Source: Marinicellulosiphila megalodicopiae
GTDB taxonomy: Bacteria > Pseudomonadota > Gammaproteobacteria > Pseudomonadales > Natronospirillaceae
Reading direction: 5' to 3'
Assembly: GCF_045862395.1 (NCBI RefSeq)
Contig: NZ_AP023087.1
Location: 1,488,001 to 1,552,000, forward strand
Length of the DNA: 64,000 nucleotides
Shown here piece after piece: positions 34,106 to 43,063 of this stretch. Position 1 is the stretch's first letter. Each line of letters opens with the position of its first letter. The notes under the pieces are model-generated. The model was given only the letters and a program-made list of their open reading frames with translations. It was not told where the DNA came from and ran no database searches. Position numbers and translations under genes: made by a program.

Positions 34106-36967
34106 TCAATGTATTCCAGCGATATTTAATATTTCTGTAGTATTTACCTCATCAATTTGAGAAGGCGATAAATATTTTTCAGCGTATTGTTTGTAGGTAC
34201 CTGTGGTAACAAATAATGAAAAAATCGATGCATCAATTTGATTATGTTTCACCATATTTGCCATGATGGATAACGATTGGGTTAAATTTTTAGCCTCTTT
34301 ATATGGGCGATCACATGCGGTTAATGCTTCGAAAATATCCGCTACAGCCATAATGCGTTCTGGAATGGTTAATTCACTTGCTTTTAATTTTCGTGGATAT
34401 CCTGTTCCATCCATTGTTTCATGATGATTCCCTGCAATGTTAGGTACATTTGCTAACTCTTCAGGTAACGGTAACGATTGAAGCATTTTTATGGTTTGCA
34501 CCATGTGGTTGTTCATAATAAAGCGTTCTTCGTTAGTTAACGTTCCACGTTGAATACAAAGATTATAAATTTCTCCACGATTAAATTCGTATTTAGGTAA
34601 CTCCATATCAAATCCCCAAATATTTTTAGGATCATCTTTTTCAACATGAGGTTTTCGTGCGCCCCATTCAATCAGTTGTTCTGGTTTATCATCTATTAAA
34701 TATTCAGTGGCAGGAAGGTGGTCGGCTTTTTTAATTCGACTGGCTTCATCGTAAGACAAACCAATGGTTTTACTAAAATGTCGCTGCCAAGTTTGCATGC
34801 CAATTTGTTTGATTTCTTCAATGGTTTGCTCATCTGTAAATTCCGCTCCAATGTTGGTTTTGGCTAATAATTCAAACTCTTTTTGTAATTTTTGCTGTTG
34901 TTGTGCACGTTTAAACAAGAGCGTAGTTTCGTCTTTATTTTGATTTAATCCTTTTAAATATTCGATTTCTACATCGCGCCATAATACTTCAAAGCGAGTG
35001 CGTATTTCGTGAATGCGATTATAAATTGTTTCCAGTTTTGTTGCTTTATCCACAACGTATTCCGGACTTGTGATTTTCCCACAGTCATGTAACCAAGCTG
35101 CGGTTTTAAATTCGTGACGTTGTAATTTATTCATTGTGAAGTGTTCAAAATCTACAGCGTCAGAGTCAATTGCAGCATCTACGATTAATTCTGCTAGGAC
35201 AGGCACACGCTCGCAATGACCACTTGTATATGGGGATTTTGCATCAATGGTGTCTGCAAGTAATTTTACGATTGAATCTAATAGGGCTTGTTGCGCTTGA
35301 ATATGATTGCGTGTTGAAATTGCCGTTGCTGCTGATCCTGCAATTTCTTGAATGAAGTTATCTAACGAAATATTTTTTGAAACAATATGATCTGGCAATT
35401 CTAATATTAAAGCACCAAGCATTTTTTCATTGTGATCAATTAATGGTGCAACAAACAAATGCTCATTATTAATTTCAATGGTATTTTTTAGTTGGGACTT
35501 TATTTTTTTCCAATTCTCATATTTAAGATCTATGCTGTCTGGAAAAATCAAATCAGTGCTGGTTGCTTTTATCATTTTTGACTGATCATTGTGAAATAAA
35601 TACACCACACCAGATTTAGCAGAGGTAATGGCCATTAAATGTTGAGCAATATGATCAAGAGTCATTTCTCCATTGGGAGCTTGGGCTAATTTATTTGAAA
35701 TCGCTTGAAAGTTTTTAATGGCTGCAGCCATGTGAGAAGTTAAATCTGCAAGCAGTTGTACTTCTTTTACATTGGATTTCACATCAATTTTTGTATCGAA
35801 ATTAAATAAACTTAACGCAGTGACTTGTTCAGCCAAGGCTAACAGTGGGCTTGAAACTTGTTTGGCAATGATGCCACTTAAAGAAATTAAAATTAAAATG
35901 ATGACACCTGATAATGTCAGTTGCTTAATCATATGAGCATTCACTTCAGAAAATAATTCTGATTCCGACACAGCAAATAATAATCGCCAGTCACTCATAT
36001 TTTGCCCTACAGCTAAACTTAGGCCATACCAGTTGCTTTTATTGACCTCTAGTTTTGTTAATTGCGCAATGGTTTGAGTTTGTTCAGATAATTGAGTTAA
36101 AACAGAAACATCTAAATCTGTAATTTTGGCTAGATGGCTATTGCCTTGTTCATCTTGCTGAATCAGTTTTGAGCTGTCTGAATAAGCAATAGCATTGGAT
36201 TGAACATCTATTAACGCAAGTTGTGTGTGCTGTGAAGGTTGTAATGCTTTTAAAACATTAGATAGATCTCCAAGCGCCGCATCCACACCTACTATAGCAC
36301 CGGTATTAATATTACGTTGTGCAAACGTTAGCCCTACTTCTTGAGTGGTAAAAAAGATATAAGGTTTAGTGATGATTGTGTCAGTGCTGCTGGATGCAGA
36401 TTGAAACCAGGGTCTTAAGCGAGGGTCATATTGATAATCTTCAGGTTGAATTTTATTGATGATATTTAAATTTTCATCATAGACAAACCAATTGACTTCT
36501 TGAATTTTTCCATCAGATTGACGATCGATGGCTTGTAATAAAAATTTTGCTTGTGGACCTAATCCGTATTGATCTTTTAATGCTTGAGAATTAACAGTGC
36601 GTAATAGAAAAAAATCTCCATCGTCATAGCCAAAATAAATCGCACTGAGCAGTTTGTTCATTTCTAATGTTCGAACCAGCACTTTTATGCGCAGTAATCG
36701 AGATTCAAAATCCGTTGAAGCAGCAAGTGGATCAAGTTCCAGTAATTGAACCATTTTAATGACAGGATCTGTGATTTGCACAATGCCACTATCAATGGCT
36801 TCGGTCATAATTAATGCGGTGCGTTCTACTTGTTCAATTAAAGTGTTGCGATTATTTACATAAGAGATGCTTACAAGTGCTACGGCTAATACAAGCATGC
36901 ACATAATAATTGAGGCACCAACAAATGCCTGCAAACTTATTCCCTTTTTTAAAAACGGCTTAATCAT
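34106..36967 (-). CDS. HD-GYP cyclic-di-GMP phosphodiesterase with dCache-type sensor
   Basis: A 953-residue inner-membrane sensor. A transmembrane helix near residues 15-35 is followed by a large periplasmic dCache-like region (about 40-340), a second helix (about 347-367), a HAMP-like linker and a GAF-like region (about 425-560). The HD-GYP domain follows: SGHCERV, the HD pair in WLHDCGKI (near 625) and NHHETMDGTGYP (near 860), then DIFEALTACDRPY. The key metal ligands and the GYP motif are present, so hydrolysis of c-di-GMP is likely. About 220 residues separate HDCGKI from HHE, much longer than in canonical HD-GYP proteins. Ribosome binding site AGGAA. Confidence 0.88.
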   Translation of the reverse strand: MIKPFLKKGISLQAFVGASIIMCMLVLAVALVSISYVNNRNTLIEQVERTALIMTEAIDSGIVQITDPVIKMVQLLELDPLAASTDFESRLLRIKVLVRTLEMNKLLSAIYFGYDDGDFFLLRTVNSQALKDQYGLGPQAKFLLQAIDRQSDGKIQEVNWFVYDENLNIINKIQPEDYQYDPRLRPWFQSASSSTDTIITKPYIFFTTQEVGLTFAQRNINTGAIVGVDAALGDLSNVLKALQPSQHTQLALIDVQSNAIAYSDSSKLIQQDEQGNSHLAKITDLDVSVLTQLSEQTQTIAQLTKLEVNKSNWYGLSLAVGQNMSDWRLLFAVSESELFSEVNAHMIKQLTLSGVIILILISLSGIIAKQVSSPLLALAEQVTALSLFNFDTKIDVKSNVKEVQLLADLTSHMAAAIKNFQAISNKLAQAPNGEMTLDHIAQHLMAITSAKSGVVYLFHNDQSKMIKATSTDLIFPDSIDLKYENWKKIKSQLKNTIEINNEHLFVAPLIDHNEKMLGALILELPDHIVSKNISLDNFIQEIAGSAATAISTRNHIQAQQALLDSIVKLLADTIDAKSPYTSGHCERVPVLAELIVDAAIDSDAVDFEHFTMNKLQRHEFKTAAWLHDCGKITSPEYVVDKATKLETIYNRIHEIRTRFEVLWRDVEIEYLKGLNQNKDETTLLFKRAQQQQKLQKEFELLAKTNIGAEFTDEQTIEEIKQIGMQTWQRHFSKTIGLSYDEASRIKKADHLPATEYLIDDKPEQLIEWGARKPHVEKDDPKNIWGFDMELPKYEFNRGEIYNLCIQRGTLTNEERFIMNNHMVQTIKMLQSLPLPEELANVPNIAGNHHETMDGTGYPRKLKASELTIPERIMAVADIFEALTACDRPYKEAKNLTQSLSIMANMVKHNQIDASIFSLFVTTGTYKQYAEKYLSPSQIDEVNTTEILNIAGIH

Positions 36968-37215
36968 GATTATTCCTAATTAAATTACTGGATAATTCTA
37001 ACTATCCCTTTTTCACTAAATGAGATAAATATTGGCTCGAAGTAAAGGCTGTTTGATAGGAGGTAACTGATTTAGAGTTTAGCCGAACATTATTAGAATT
37101 GTGTATAGATAATGTGAGAAATTTATAGGATTTTATATGGAAAAGAAACGAGAAATTTACAATCAAGTGGTTTAAAAATATTACTCTTATTGAGCAGTTT
37201 TGTTTGGGTTACAAC

Positions 37216-37251
37216 ATAAAAAGGATGCATCATTACATTTAATAGCATCCT
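37216..37251 (-). terminator. Rho-independent terminator of yggX
   Basis: The inverted repeat AGGATGC (37222-37228)/GCATCCT (37245-37251) is followed by a T-run on the minus strand, 18 bases after the yggX stop. Confidence 0.75.
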
Positions 37252-37268
37252 GATTTAGTTAAATTGAT

Positions 37269-37532
37269 TTATTCTTTGAACCCTTCAGCCTGATCAAAGT
37301 CTTCATTAGTAAGAAATTTGTCCATCTGTTCTAGTAAGTATTTTCTGTGTTCAGGATTCATAAGGCTCAATTCTTTTTCATTAATTAAGCGAGTTTGATG
37401 ATCTTGCCACTGTTTCCATGCTTGTTTGGAGTAATTGGCCAATATTTCATCGCCTTTGGCGTTAGGCATAGGCGCAAAATCTAAGCCTTCTAATTCTTTG
37501 TTTAGTTTTTTACAAAATACAATATTACTCAT
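37269..37532 (-). CDS. yggX: Fe(2+)-trafficking/oxidative-protection protein YggX
   Basis: An 87-residue cytosolic protein. It begins MSNIVFCKKLNKELEGLD, with the conserved Cys7, and contains the AWKQWQDHQTRLINEKEL segment typical of YggX, which protects Fe-S proteins and handles ferrous iron. Full length. It stands alone here rather than beside mutY, where it is often found. Ribosome binding site AAGAGA. Confidence 0.96.
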   Translation of the reverse strand: MSNIVFCKKLNKELEGLDFAPMPNAKGDEILANYSKQAWKQWQDHQTRLINEKELSLMNPEHRKYLLEQMDKFLTNEDFDQAEGFKE

Positions 37533-37761
37533 GATTGTGTTCTCTTTTATTTAGGCAGCATAGGTATTAAACTATAGTTGCCTTTTATATGGCATGAAAC
37601 ATGAAGGATAACGTCAAAATAACTTTACTTCATCAATTATATGTATCAAATTGTTAAATTAGACACTTTGGACAATGTTATCAGTTAAAGGTGTGTTACT
37701 TTGGTACAATCAAATATTTGGCGTTATTTTATTAGTCACTTAAGGGTTCATTTGGGGCATT

Positions 37762-38877
37762 ATGAATATTAATTTAAGGAGAGTGCGTTCACGTAGAGTG
37801 GGGCGTGCAATACTATACGCATCATTCATCAAACATGTTTTTTTGTATATTGTCTTTTTGCTTAGCGGCTGGTCTGTGATGGGGGTAATGGGGGCAATGA
37901 TGCTTTTATTTATCAGCGCGTCAATGTACTTTGAAAGTATAGAGAAAAGACGTTATACCTTCTTTTTGATGTTGACCTCCATGTTATTTTATTGGATTGG
38001 AGCCGAGATTTTATTGGGTTCTCAATATGGTTATCATCATGTTATTTGGCCTTTAGTCGTAGTGATGGTTTTACTGGATGTATTACATGGTAAACCATTA
38101 TATGCAATGCTAGGATTATGTGTGGCAGTGTTAGTGGGTACTTACTTTTTGCCAGAAGTTGGTATTTTAAATGTCGCTTCCGACAATTTAATGACATTTT
38201 TCAACCTTTTCTTTCTTTTGGTATCCTGTTTGATTGTGATTCCAGTGATGGTTTACTTCCATCAAAGTAATATTGAAGTGCTTCATAAGTTGAACGAACA
38301 AGCCAATACTGATGAATTAACCAGTCTGTATAACCGCCGAAGAATGCTAGAAGACATCAATTTGCAGCAAGCGCTTAGTGAACGAAATGATGGAAGTTTT
38401 AGTTTGATTTTGGGAGATATTGATTTTTTCAAGCAATTAAATGATACCTTCGGCCATGCTGCAGGCGATGCCGCTTTAAAACATTTAGCAAAATTACTTA
38501 AAGATACAGTACGCAAAACAGACAGTGTGTCTAGATGGGGCGGTGAAGAATTTTTAATATTATTGTCTGGGTCCCACGAAAAAGAAGCCTTGCACTTTGC
38601 TAATACTTTAAGAGAATTGGTTGAGAAGCAAAAAATAGAATACGATCATAAACAATTACAAATTACATTAAGTTTTGGGGTGGCGCATTATAAAATGGGT
38701 CAAACTATTGAACGCACCATACATAATGCAGATTTAGCGCTGTATCAGGCTAAAGTTCATGGCAGAAATAGAGTAGTATTACACCAGCCATCCATGAAAC
38801 ATATGCCTAGTTCTGTCAAACAAAATGAAAATGCAATCAAAAATAACGCCCACCAAAAAGACGTTGAGTCCGTATAA
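37762..38877 (+). CDS. Membrane diguanylate cyclase (GGDEF)
   Basis: A 371-residue protein with about five transmembrane helices in the first 165 residues (a MASE-like sensor region), then a GGDEF domain. The active site is RWGGEEF (near residues 257-263). The inhibitory I-site RKTD lies five residues before it, so product feedback is likely. TDELTSLYNRR opens the domain and DIDFFK supplies the metal site. It makes c-di-GMP. The last 53 bases overlap the first frame of cobK. Confidence 0.92.
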   Translation: MNINLRRVRSRRVGRAILYASFIKHVFLYIVFLLSGWSVMGVMGAMMLLFISASMYFESIEKRRYTFFLMLTSMLFYWIGAEILLGSQYGYHHVIWPLVVVMVLLDVLHGKPLYAMLGLCVAVLVGTYFLPEVGILNVASDNLMTFFNLFFLLVSCLIVIPVMVYFHQSNIEVLHKLNEQANTDELTSLYNRRRMLEDINLQQALSERNDGSFSLILGDIDFFKQLNDTFGHAAGDAALKHLAKLLKDTVRKTDSVSRWGGEEFLILLSGSHEKEALHFANTLRELVEKQKIEYDHKQLQITLSFGVAHYKMGQTIERTIHNADLALYQAKVHGRNRVVLHQPSMKHMPSSVKQNENAIKNNAHQKDVESV

Positions 38878-39637
38878 AATATTAATATTAGGCGGGACTT
38901 CTGATGCCAGAAGACTCGCCACCTCTCTTATCAACTCCCAAATTGCTGTTATTTATTCCATCGCGGGATTAGTGCGCACTCCAGATTTAGCCTGCCAGAT
39001 TCACATTGGCGGATTCAGTCAATATGGTGGAATGCAACATTATTTAAAAGATCAAGACATCCAATGTGTACTAGATGCCACTCATCCATTTGCTGTGAAT
39101 ATATCCAATAAAGCTCAGCAGGCCTGTAGTCTTTGTCAAACCCAATACATTCGATTTGAAAGGCCGCAATGGAACCAGTATCCCAATGATAAATGGACAT
39201 CAATAATTCAATGGTCAGAAGTGTTTGGGGCACTCAAACACCAAAAAAACGTCTTTCTAACCGCAGGGCAAACCCCTCACGATATTCTTGTTAAATTATC
39301 TAAACAAACCAAAAATCTATTTTTACGTACTGCAGTTCAACCCAAAGAAGCATTACCAAACAACGTTAATTGGATAAAAGCAATCGGCCCGTTTGATCAA
39401 GTAAGTGAACAGCAATGGTTGAAAGATAACCAAATCGATTTGATTATCAGTAAAAATAGCGGAGGGCAGGCCACTTATGGCAAAATAGCCGCCGCACGCG
39501 AGCTGGGTATTGATGTGATCATGTTTCAGCGTCCAGCTATTTTACATGTGCCATCTGATCAATCGTTTGCATTTAATACTCTAGATCAATGCATCGAACA
39601 TATCTGCAATCTAAATGGGTCGATTTATGAACATTAA
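38825..39637 (+). CDS. cobK: Precorrin-6A reductase
   Basis: Reduces precorrin-6A to dihydro-precorrin-6 with NADPH in cobalamin ring synthesis; cytosolic. The protein has up to 270 residues, with the Rossmann-like ILILGGTSDARRLA near residues 19-32, then DATHPFA and RFERP, and a conserved SKNSGG near 215, all typical of CobK/CbiJ. The start is unsure: ATG at 38825 or 38831 would overlap the GGDEF gene by about 50 bases, whereas a TTG at 38864 would shorten the overlap. Its 3' end overlaps mntA. Confidence 0.93.
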   Translation: MKMQSKITPTKKTLSPYKILILGGTSDARRLATSLINSQIAVIYSIAGLVRTPDLACQIHIGGFSQYGGMQHYLKDQDIQCVLDATHPFAVNISNKAQQACSLCQTQYIRFERPQWNQYPNDKWTSIIQWSEVFGALKHQKNVFLTAGQTPHDILVKLSKQTKNLFLRTAVQPKEALPNNVNWIKAIGPFDQVSEQQWLKDNQIDLIISKNSGGQATYGKIAAARELGIDVIMFQRPAILHVPSDQSFAFNTLDQCIEHICNLNGSIYEH

Positions 39638-40025
39638 AAATATCATTGTTGAAAAATTAATCTTAATAGAGCCCGAAATTGAACTGATTTATTTATTTGG
39701 TTCGATGGCCTCTAATACAAACAAAGCCCAAAGTGATGTAGATGTGGCTTTTTTCTCTCAAAAGAAAATAGACAATGTACAGAGATGGGAGATAGCACAG
39801 TCCTTAGCGTTAGTGCTTAATATGGATGTCGATTTAGTTAATCTTGATGAGTGCTCAACCGTAATGCGTTTTCAAGTTGTGACGGAAGGTATGGTGTTAT
39901 ATGACAAATTTGATAAAGCTGATATGTTCGATACTACAACCATCAGCATGTACCAACATTTACAAGAAGCAAGAAAGCCAATGATTGATGATTATATGGA
40001 GCGAATGAGTCATGCAAAAAGATAA
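39627..40025 (+). CDS. mntA: MntA-type nucleotidyltransferase antitoxin
   Basis: A 132-residue minimal nucleotidyltransferase. The motif GSx(9)SDxD is seen as Gly25-Ser26 and Ser36-Asp37-Val38-Asp39 (YLFGSMASN ... QSDVDVAF). Known MntA proteins block their HepT toxin by adding AMP to its Tyr. I chose ATG 39627 over 39615 because it gives the usual N terminus. It overlaps cobK by 11 bases and hepT by 14 bases. It lies inside the cobalamin operon but has no role in it that I can see. Confidence 0.88.
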   Translation: MNIKNIIVEKLILIEPEIELIYLFGSMASNTNKAQSDVDVAFFSQKKIDNVQRWEIAQSLALVLNMDVDLVNLDECSTVMRFQVVTEGMVLYDKFDKADMFDTTTISMYQHLQEARKPMIDDYMERMSHAKR

Positions 40026-40434
40026 ATCAAACATCGATGGTGTTCTGTTAAATAAGTCGGCCACCATTGTTCGATGTTTAAAAAGAATCAACGAAGAGTT
40101 TTGTGATTCTGAAGAATTTAAAATGAATTTTACCAAACAAGATTCCGTCGTTTTAAATTTACATCGCGTATGCGAAGCCAGTATCGATATGGCAAATCGT
40201 TATATCCGTTTGCATAAGTTAGAACTCGTACAAAGTGCACGAGATGCATTCGTAATTTTGCATAAAAATCACATCATTGATCAAGTACTTAGTGAAAACC
40301 TACAAAAAATGGTTGGGCTTAGAAATATAGCGGTACACGATTATCAGTCTTTAAATATTGAAATCGTGAAATCAATCGTAAATAAACATTTAGTTGATTT
40401 CGAAAACTTCAATCAAGTCATGTTAAGCGCTTAA
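40012..40434 (+). CDS. hepT: HepT-like ribonuclease toxin
   Basis: A 140-residue helical HEPN-family protein. The RX4HXY catalytic motif is present as Arg104, His109 and Tyr111 (RNIAVHDY). In the studied system Tyr is the site AMPylated by MntA. It overlaps mntA by 14 bases and is followed 39 bases later by cobH. Toxicity and the RNA target are inference from the family. Confidence 0.88.
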   Translation: MQKDKSNIDGVLLNKSATIVRCLKRINEEFCDSEEFKMNFTKQDSVVLNLHRVCEASIDMANRYIRLHKLELVQSARDAFVILHKNHIIDQVLSENLQKMVGLRNIAVHDYQSLNIEIVKSIVNKHLVDFENFNQVMLSA

Positions 40435-40473
40435 TTTTCTTATTTTAAACACCCTTTAGAAAACTATTAAAAA

Positions 40474-41115
40474 ATGAATTTTATATACGAACCCAATCCT
40501 CAAAAAATTGAAGAAAAAAGCTTTCAGTTAATTCGTGAACAAACGGATTTAACTAGCTTTGACAAAGAGCAAACACAAGTTGTGATGCGTATCGTACATA
40601 GCGTGGGTTTGCCTGAAGTCGCCACATTAGTTCGCTTCAGCCCCAATGCTTGTCAAAAAGGATTAGAAGCCATTAAAAATAACGCCGCCATTTTGTGTGA
40701 CGTTGAAATGGTCAAACAAGGCATAACTAAACGATTGATTTCAAAAGAACCCTATTGTTTTTTGAATCACCCAGACGTACCAGCGCTTGCTAAAAAAATT
40801 AAAAACACACGCACCATGGCGGCAATGGATTATTGGACACCCTATTTAAAAGACTCCATCGTTGTGATCGGAAATGCCCCCACTGCGTTATTTGGTTTAT
40901 TACAAAAAATAAAAGAAGGCGCAGACAAACCCGCTTTAATTATTGGCATGCCAGTAGGGTTTGTAGGCGCGGCAGAATCTAAAGATGCACTGTGGCAACA
41001 CTTTGAAGAGTTAGGGTTAGAATGCATTACCTTATTAGGTAAACAAGGTGGCAGTGCGGTTTCTTCTGCTACTGTTAATGCGTTATTACGTTGTCATGCA
41101 GGAATGTATTTTTAA
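40474..41115 (+). CDS. cobH: Precorrin-8X methylmutase
   Basis: Moves the C11 methyl to C12, converting precorrin-8X to hydrogenobyrinic acid. The 213-residue protein shows the CobH/CbiC landmarks: VVMRIVHSVGLPE with the active-site His near residue 42, DVEMVKQGI, GNAPTALFGL and GMPVGFVGAAESK. Normal length. Its stop overlaps the cobL start by 1 base. It follows the toxin gene. Confidence 0.95.
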   Translation: MNFIYEPNPQKIEEKSFQLIREQTDLTSFDKEQTQVVMRIVHSVGLPEVATLVRFSPNACQKGLEAIKNNAAILCDVEMVKQGITKRLISKEPYCFLNHPDVPALAKKIKNTRTMAAMDYWTPYLKDSIVVIGNAPTALFGLLQKIKEGADKPALIIGMPVGFVGAAESKDALWQHFEELGLECITLLGKQGGSAVSSATVNALLRCHAGMYF

Positions 41116-42359
41116 TGAAAATTTATGTGATTGGCTTGGGTGTACAACAGCATTCTGATTTTTCAAAAGAAGTGGTTGCTGTCTTAAATTCTGCAGATGT
41201 CATTTTTGGCTCACCGCGCCAACACGAAGTGATCAATCATCAAATTAATCATACGCGTACACAAGCCTTACCAAAATTATCAATGCTGAAAGAACAAATC
41301 ACAGAACATAAAACCATTGTGATATTAGCCTCGGGCGATCCGCTTTATTATGGCATTGGTCGATGGGTGTCACAGCAGTTTGAGTCTGATCAATTAGTTT
41401 TTTACCCTGCTGTTTCAAGTATTCAATCTGCCTGTCATCAATTAGGTTTGTCATTACAAGACTGTGAAGTCATCAGTTTACACGGCCGGCCTTTATCAAA
41501 TATCAAACGCAAATTGTTAGCCCATACTAATCTTGTAATTTTAACGGATCAAAACAGTCAGCCCAAACATTTAGCAAATGAGTGTTTAATAGCAGGGCTA
41601 ACCGATGCGATTATTTATGTGTGTGAACAATTAGGGTATGCCGATCAAAAAGTAAAATCATTTACGGTTGATGAATTATTAAAAACCGATATTAAATTTG
41701 ATCCACTGCATGTGAGTGTTATAAAAACAGGACAACAAACTTCAAAACTACCCAGTTTTCCAGGGTTTGAAGATCATCTATTTATTACCGATGGTGAATC
41801 AGGAAAAGGTATGATGACCAAGCGCGAAGTGCGTTTGAATATACTGTCGTTATTGTCAATTCAAAACCAAGATGTAATTTGGGATGTGGGCGCAGGGTGT
41901 GGTTCAATTTGTGTCGAATTGGCGTATTGGAATAACAATACAAATATTGTAGCCATTGAGCATCACCCAGAACGTTTAGAGTGTCTACAAGCTAATAAAC
42001 AAAAATTTGGTGTGAATAATTTATCGATTGTTAATGCTAAAGCACCAAGTGGTTTTGCGAATCTTCCTAAACCCAATAAAGTATTTATTGGTGGGAGCGG
42101 GGGGGAGTTAAACGAAATTTTAAAACAAGTTTGGCAAACTTTACCCATTGGCGGACTACTTGTAGCCAGTGCCGTCACTGAAAATACAAAACATCAATTA
42201 CTTGAGTTTATGCAAGCACAACAACTCCACCAACAATGCGACAGCCAAACCTTTCAAATTGCAGTAAGCCAGTCAAAAAAATTAGCAGGGCAAATTATGT
42301 ATCGACCAAATTTACCAGTGACCCTGTTCAAGCTAACAAAAACGGAAATCACACAATGA
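41115..42359 (+). CDS. cobL: Precorrin-6Y C5,15-methyltransferase (decarboxylating)
   Basis: A 414-residue fusion of the CbiE-like (C5) and CbiT-like (C15 plus decarboxylation) enzymes. The N-terminal half carries VIGLGVQQHSDFS and ASGDPLYYGIG. The C-terminal half has the SAM-binding WDVGAGCGSICVELA (near residue 257) and FIGGSGGELNE. I chose ATG 41115, which overlaps the cobH stop, over an upstream in-frame ATG at 41091. It overlaps cobI by 4 bases. Confidence 0.95.
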   Translation: MKIYVIGLGVQQHSDFSKEVVAVLNSADVIFGSPRQHEVINHQINHTRTQALPKLSMLKEQITEHKTIVILASGDPLYYGIGRWVSQQFESDQLVFYPAVSSIQSACHQLGLSLQDCEVISLHGRPLSNIKRKLLAHTNLVILTDQNSQPKHLANECLIAGLTDAIIYVCEQLGYADQKVKSFTVDELLKTDIKFDPLHVSVIKTGQQTSKLPSFPGFEDHLFITDGESGKGMMTKREVRLNILSLLSIQNQDVIWDVGAGCGSICVELAYWNNNTNIVAIEHHPERLECLQANKQKFGVNNLSIVNAKAPSGFANLPKPNKVFIGGSGGELNEILKQVWQTLPIGGLLVASAVTENTKHQLLEFMQAQQLHQQCDSQTFQIAVSQSKKLAGQIMYRPNLPVTLFKLTKTEITQ

Positions 42360-43063
42360 GTGTATATATAGGCTGTTTTGTAGGGGTAGGCGTGGGGCCG
42401 GGTGATCCAGAATTAATGACACTTAAAGCGGTAAGGCATATTGAATCAGCCGACGTGATTGCGTTTTTAGTCAACGATAAAGGCCATTCTCAAGCCAAAG
42501 ACATTGCAAATTTATTTATTGAATCACAAACGCTATTGCCAATTTTAATGCCTATGGCTGATGATGCAAAAGTAGGCGATGCCGTTTACGACCAAGCAAG
42601 CGAACAGATACAATCGCTTTTAGATGACAACAAAAAAGTGGTGTTTTTATGCGAAGGCGATCCGCTTTTTTACGCGTCATTTACTTATTTATTATCACGC
42701 TTAGATCATAACTCAACTTTAGTTGTACCAGGCATCAGCTCACCACAATCTGCTGCCTGTGCATTACAACATCCATTAACTATGTTAACAGAATCGTATT
42801 GTGTGATTACAGGTAGGCACGATGACGCGTTTATTGAATCGACTTTAAAAAATTACGATTCAATTGTGATTATGAAAGCAGGACGCGCACGAGTTAAAAT
42901 ACTTAACTGTCTAGAAAATTCCAACCGATTAAATGAGGCCAAATATTTAGAATACATCGGTCGAGATAATGAATTCATCGAAGAAGACGTCACGCAATTA
43001 GACAAACAGGCCGGGCCGTATTTTTCAATGTTTGTAGTAACCAAAAAAGATAGGCCAAGATAA
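42356..43063 (+). CDS. cobI: Precorrin-2 C20-methyltransferase
   Basis: A 235-residue SAM-dependent enzyme of the tetrapyrrole methylase fold that makes precorrin-3A. It starts MSVYIGCFVGVGVGPGDPELMTLK, with the GxGxGDP motif, and contains LCEGDPLFYASF, PGISSPQSAA and VIMKAGR. An upstream frame to 42236 lies inside cobL and is rejected; ATG 42356 overlaps the cobL stop. Overlaps cbiG by 1 base. Confidence 0.95.
   Translation: MSVYIGCFVGVGVGPGDPELMTLKAVRHIESADVIAFLVNDKGHSQAKDIANLFIESQTLLPILMPMADDAKVGDAVYDQASEQIQSLLDDNKKVVFLCEGDPLFYASFTYLLSRLDHNSTLVVPGISSPQSAACALQHPLTMLTESYCVITGRHDDAFIESTLKNYDSIVIMKAGRARVKILNCLENSNRLNEAKYLEYIGRDNEFIEEDVTQLDKQAGPYFSMFVVTKKDRPR

Noticed and set aside
38600..38830. 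Cobalamin riboswitch upstream of cobK
   Set aside because: The conserved GCCACTG-type core was not found; cobK is preceded by coding sequence. The leader of the right cluster is outside the window.
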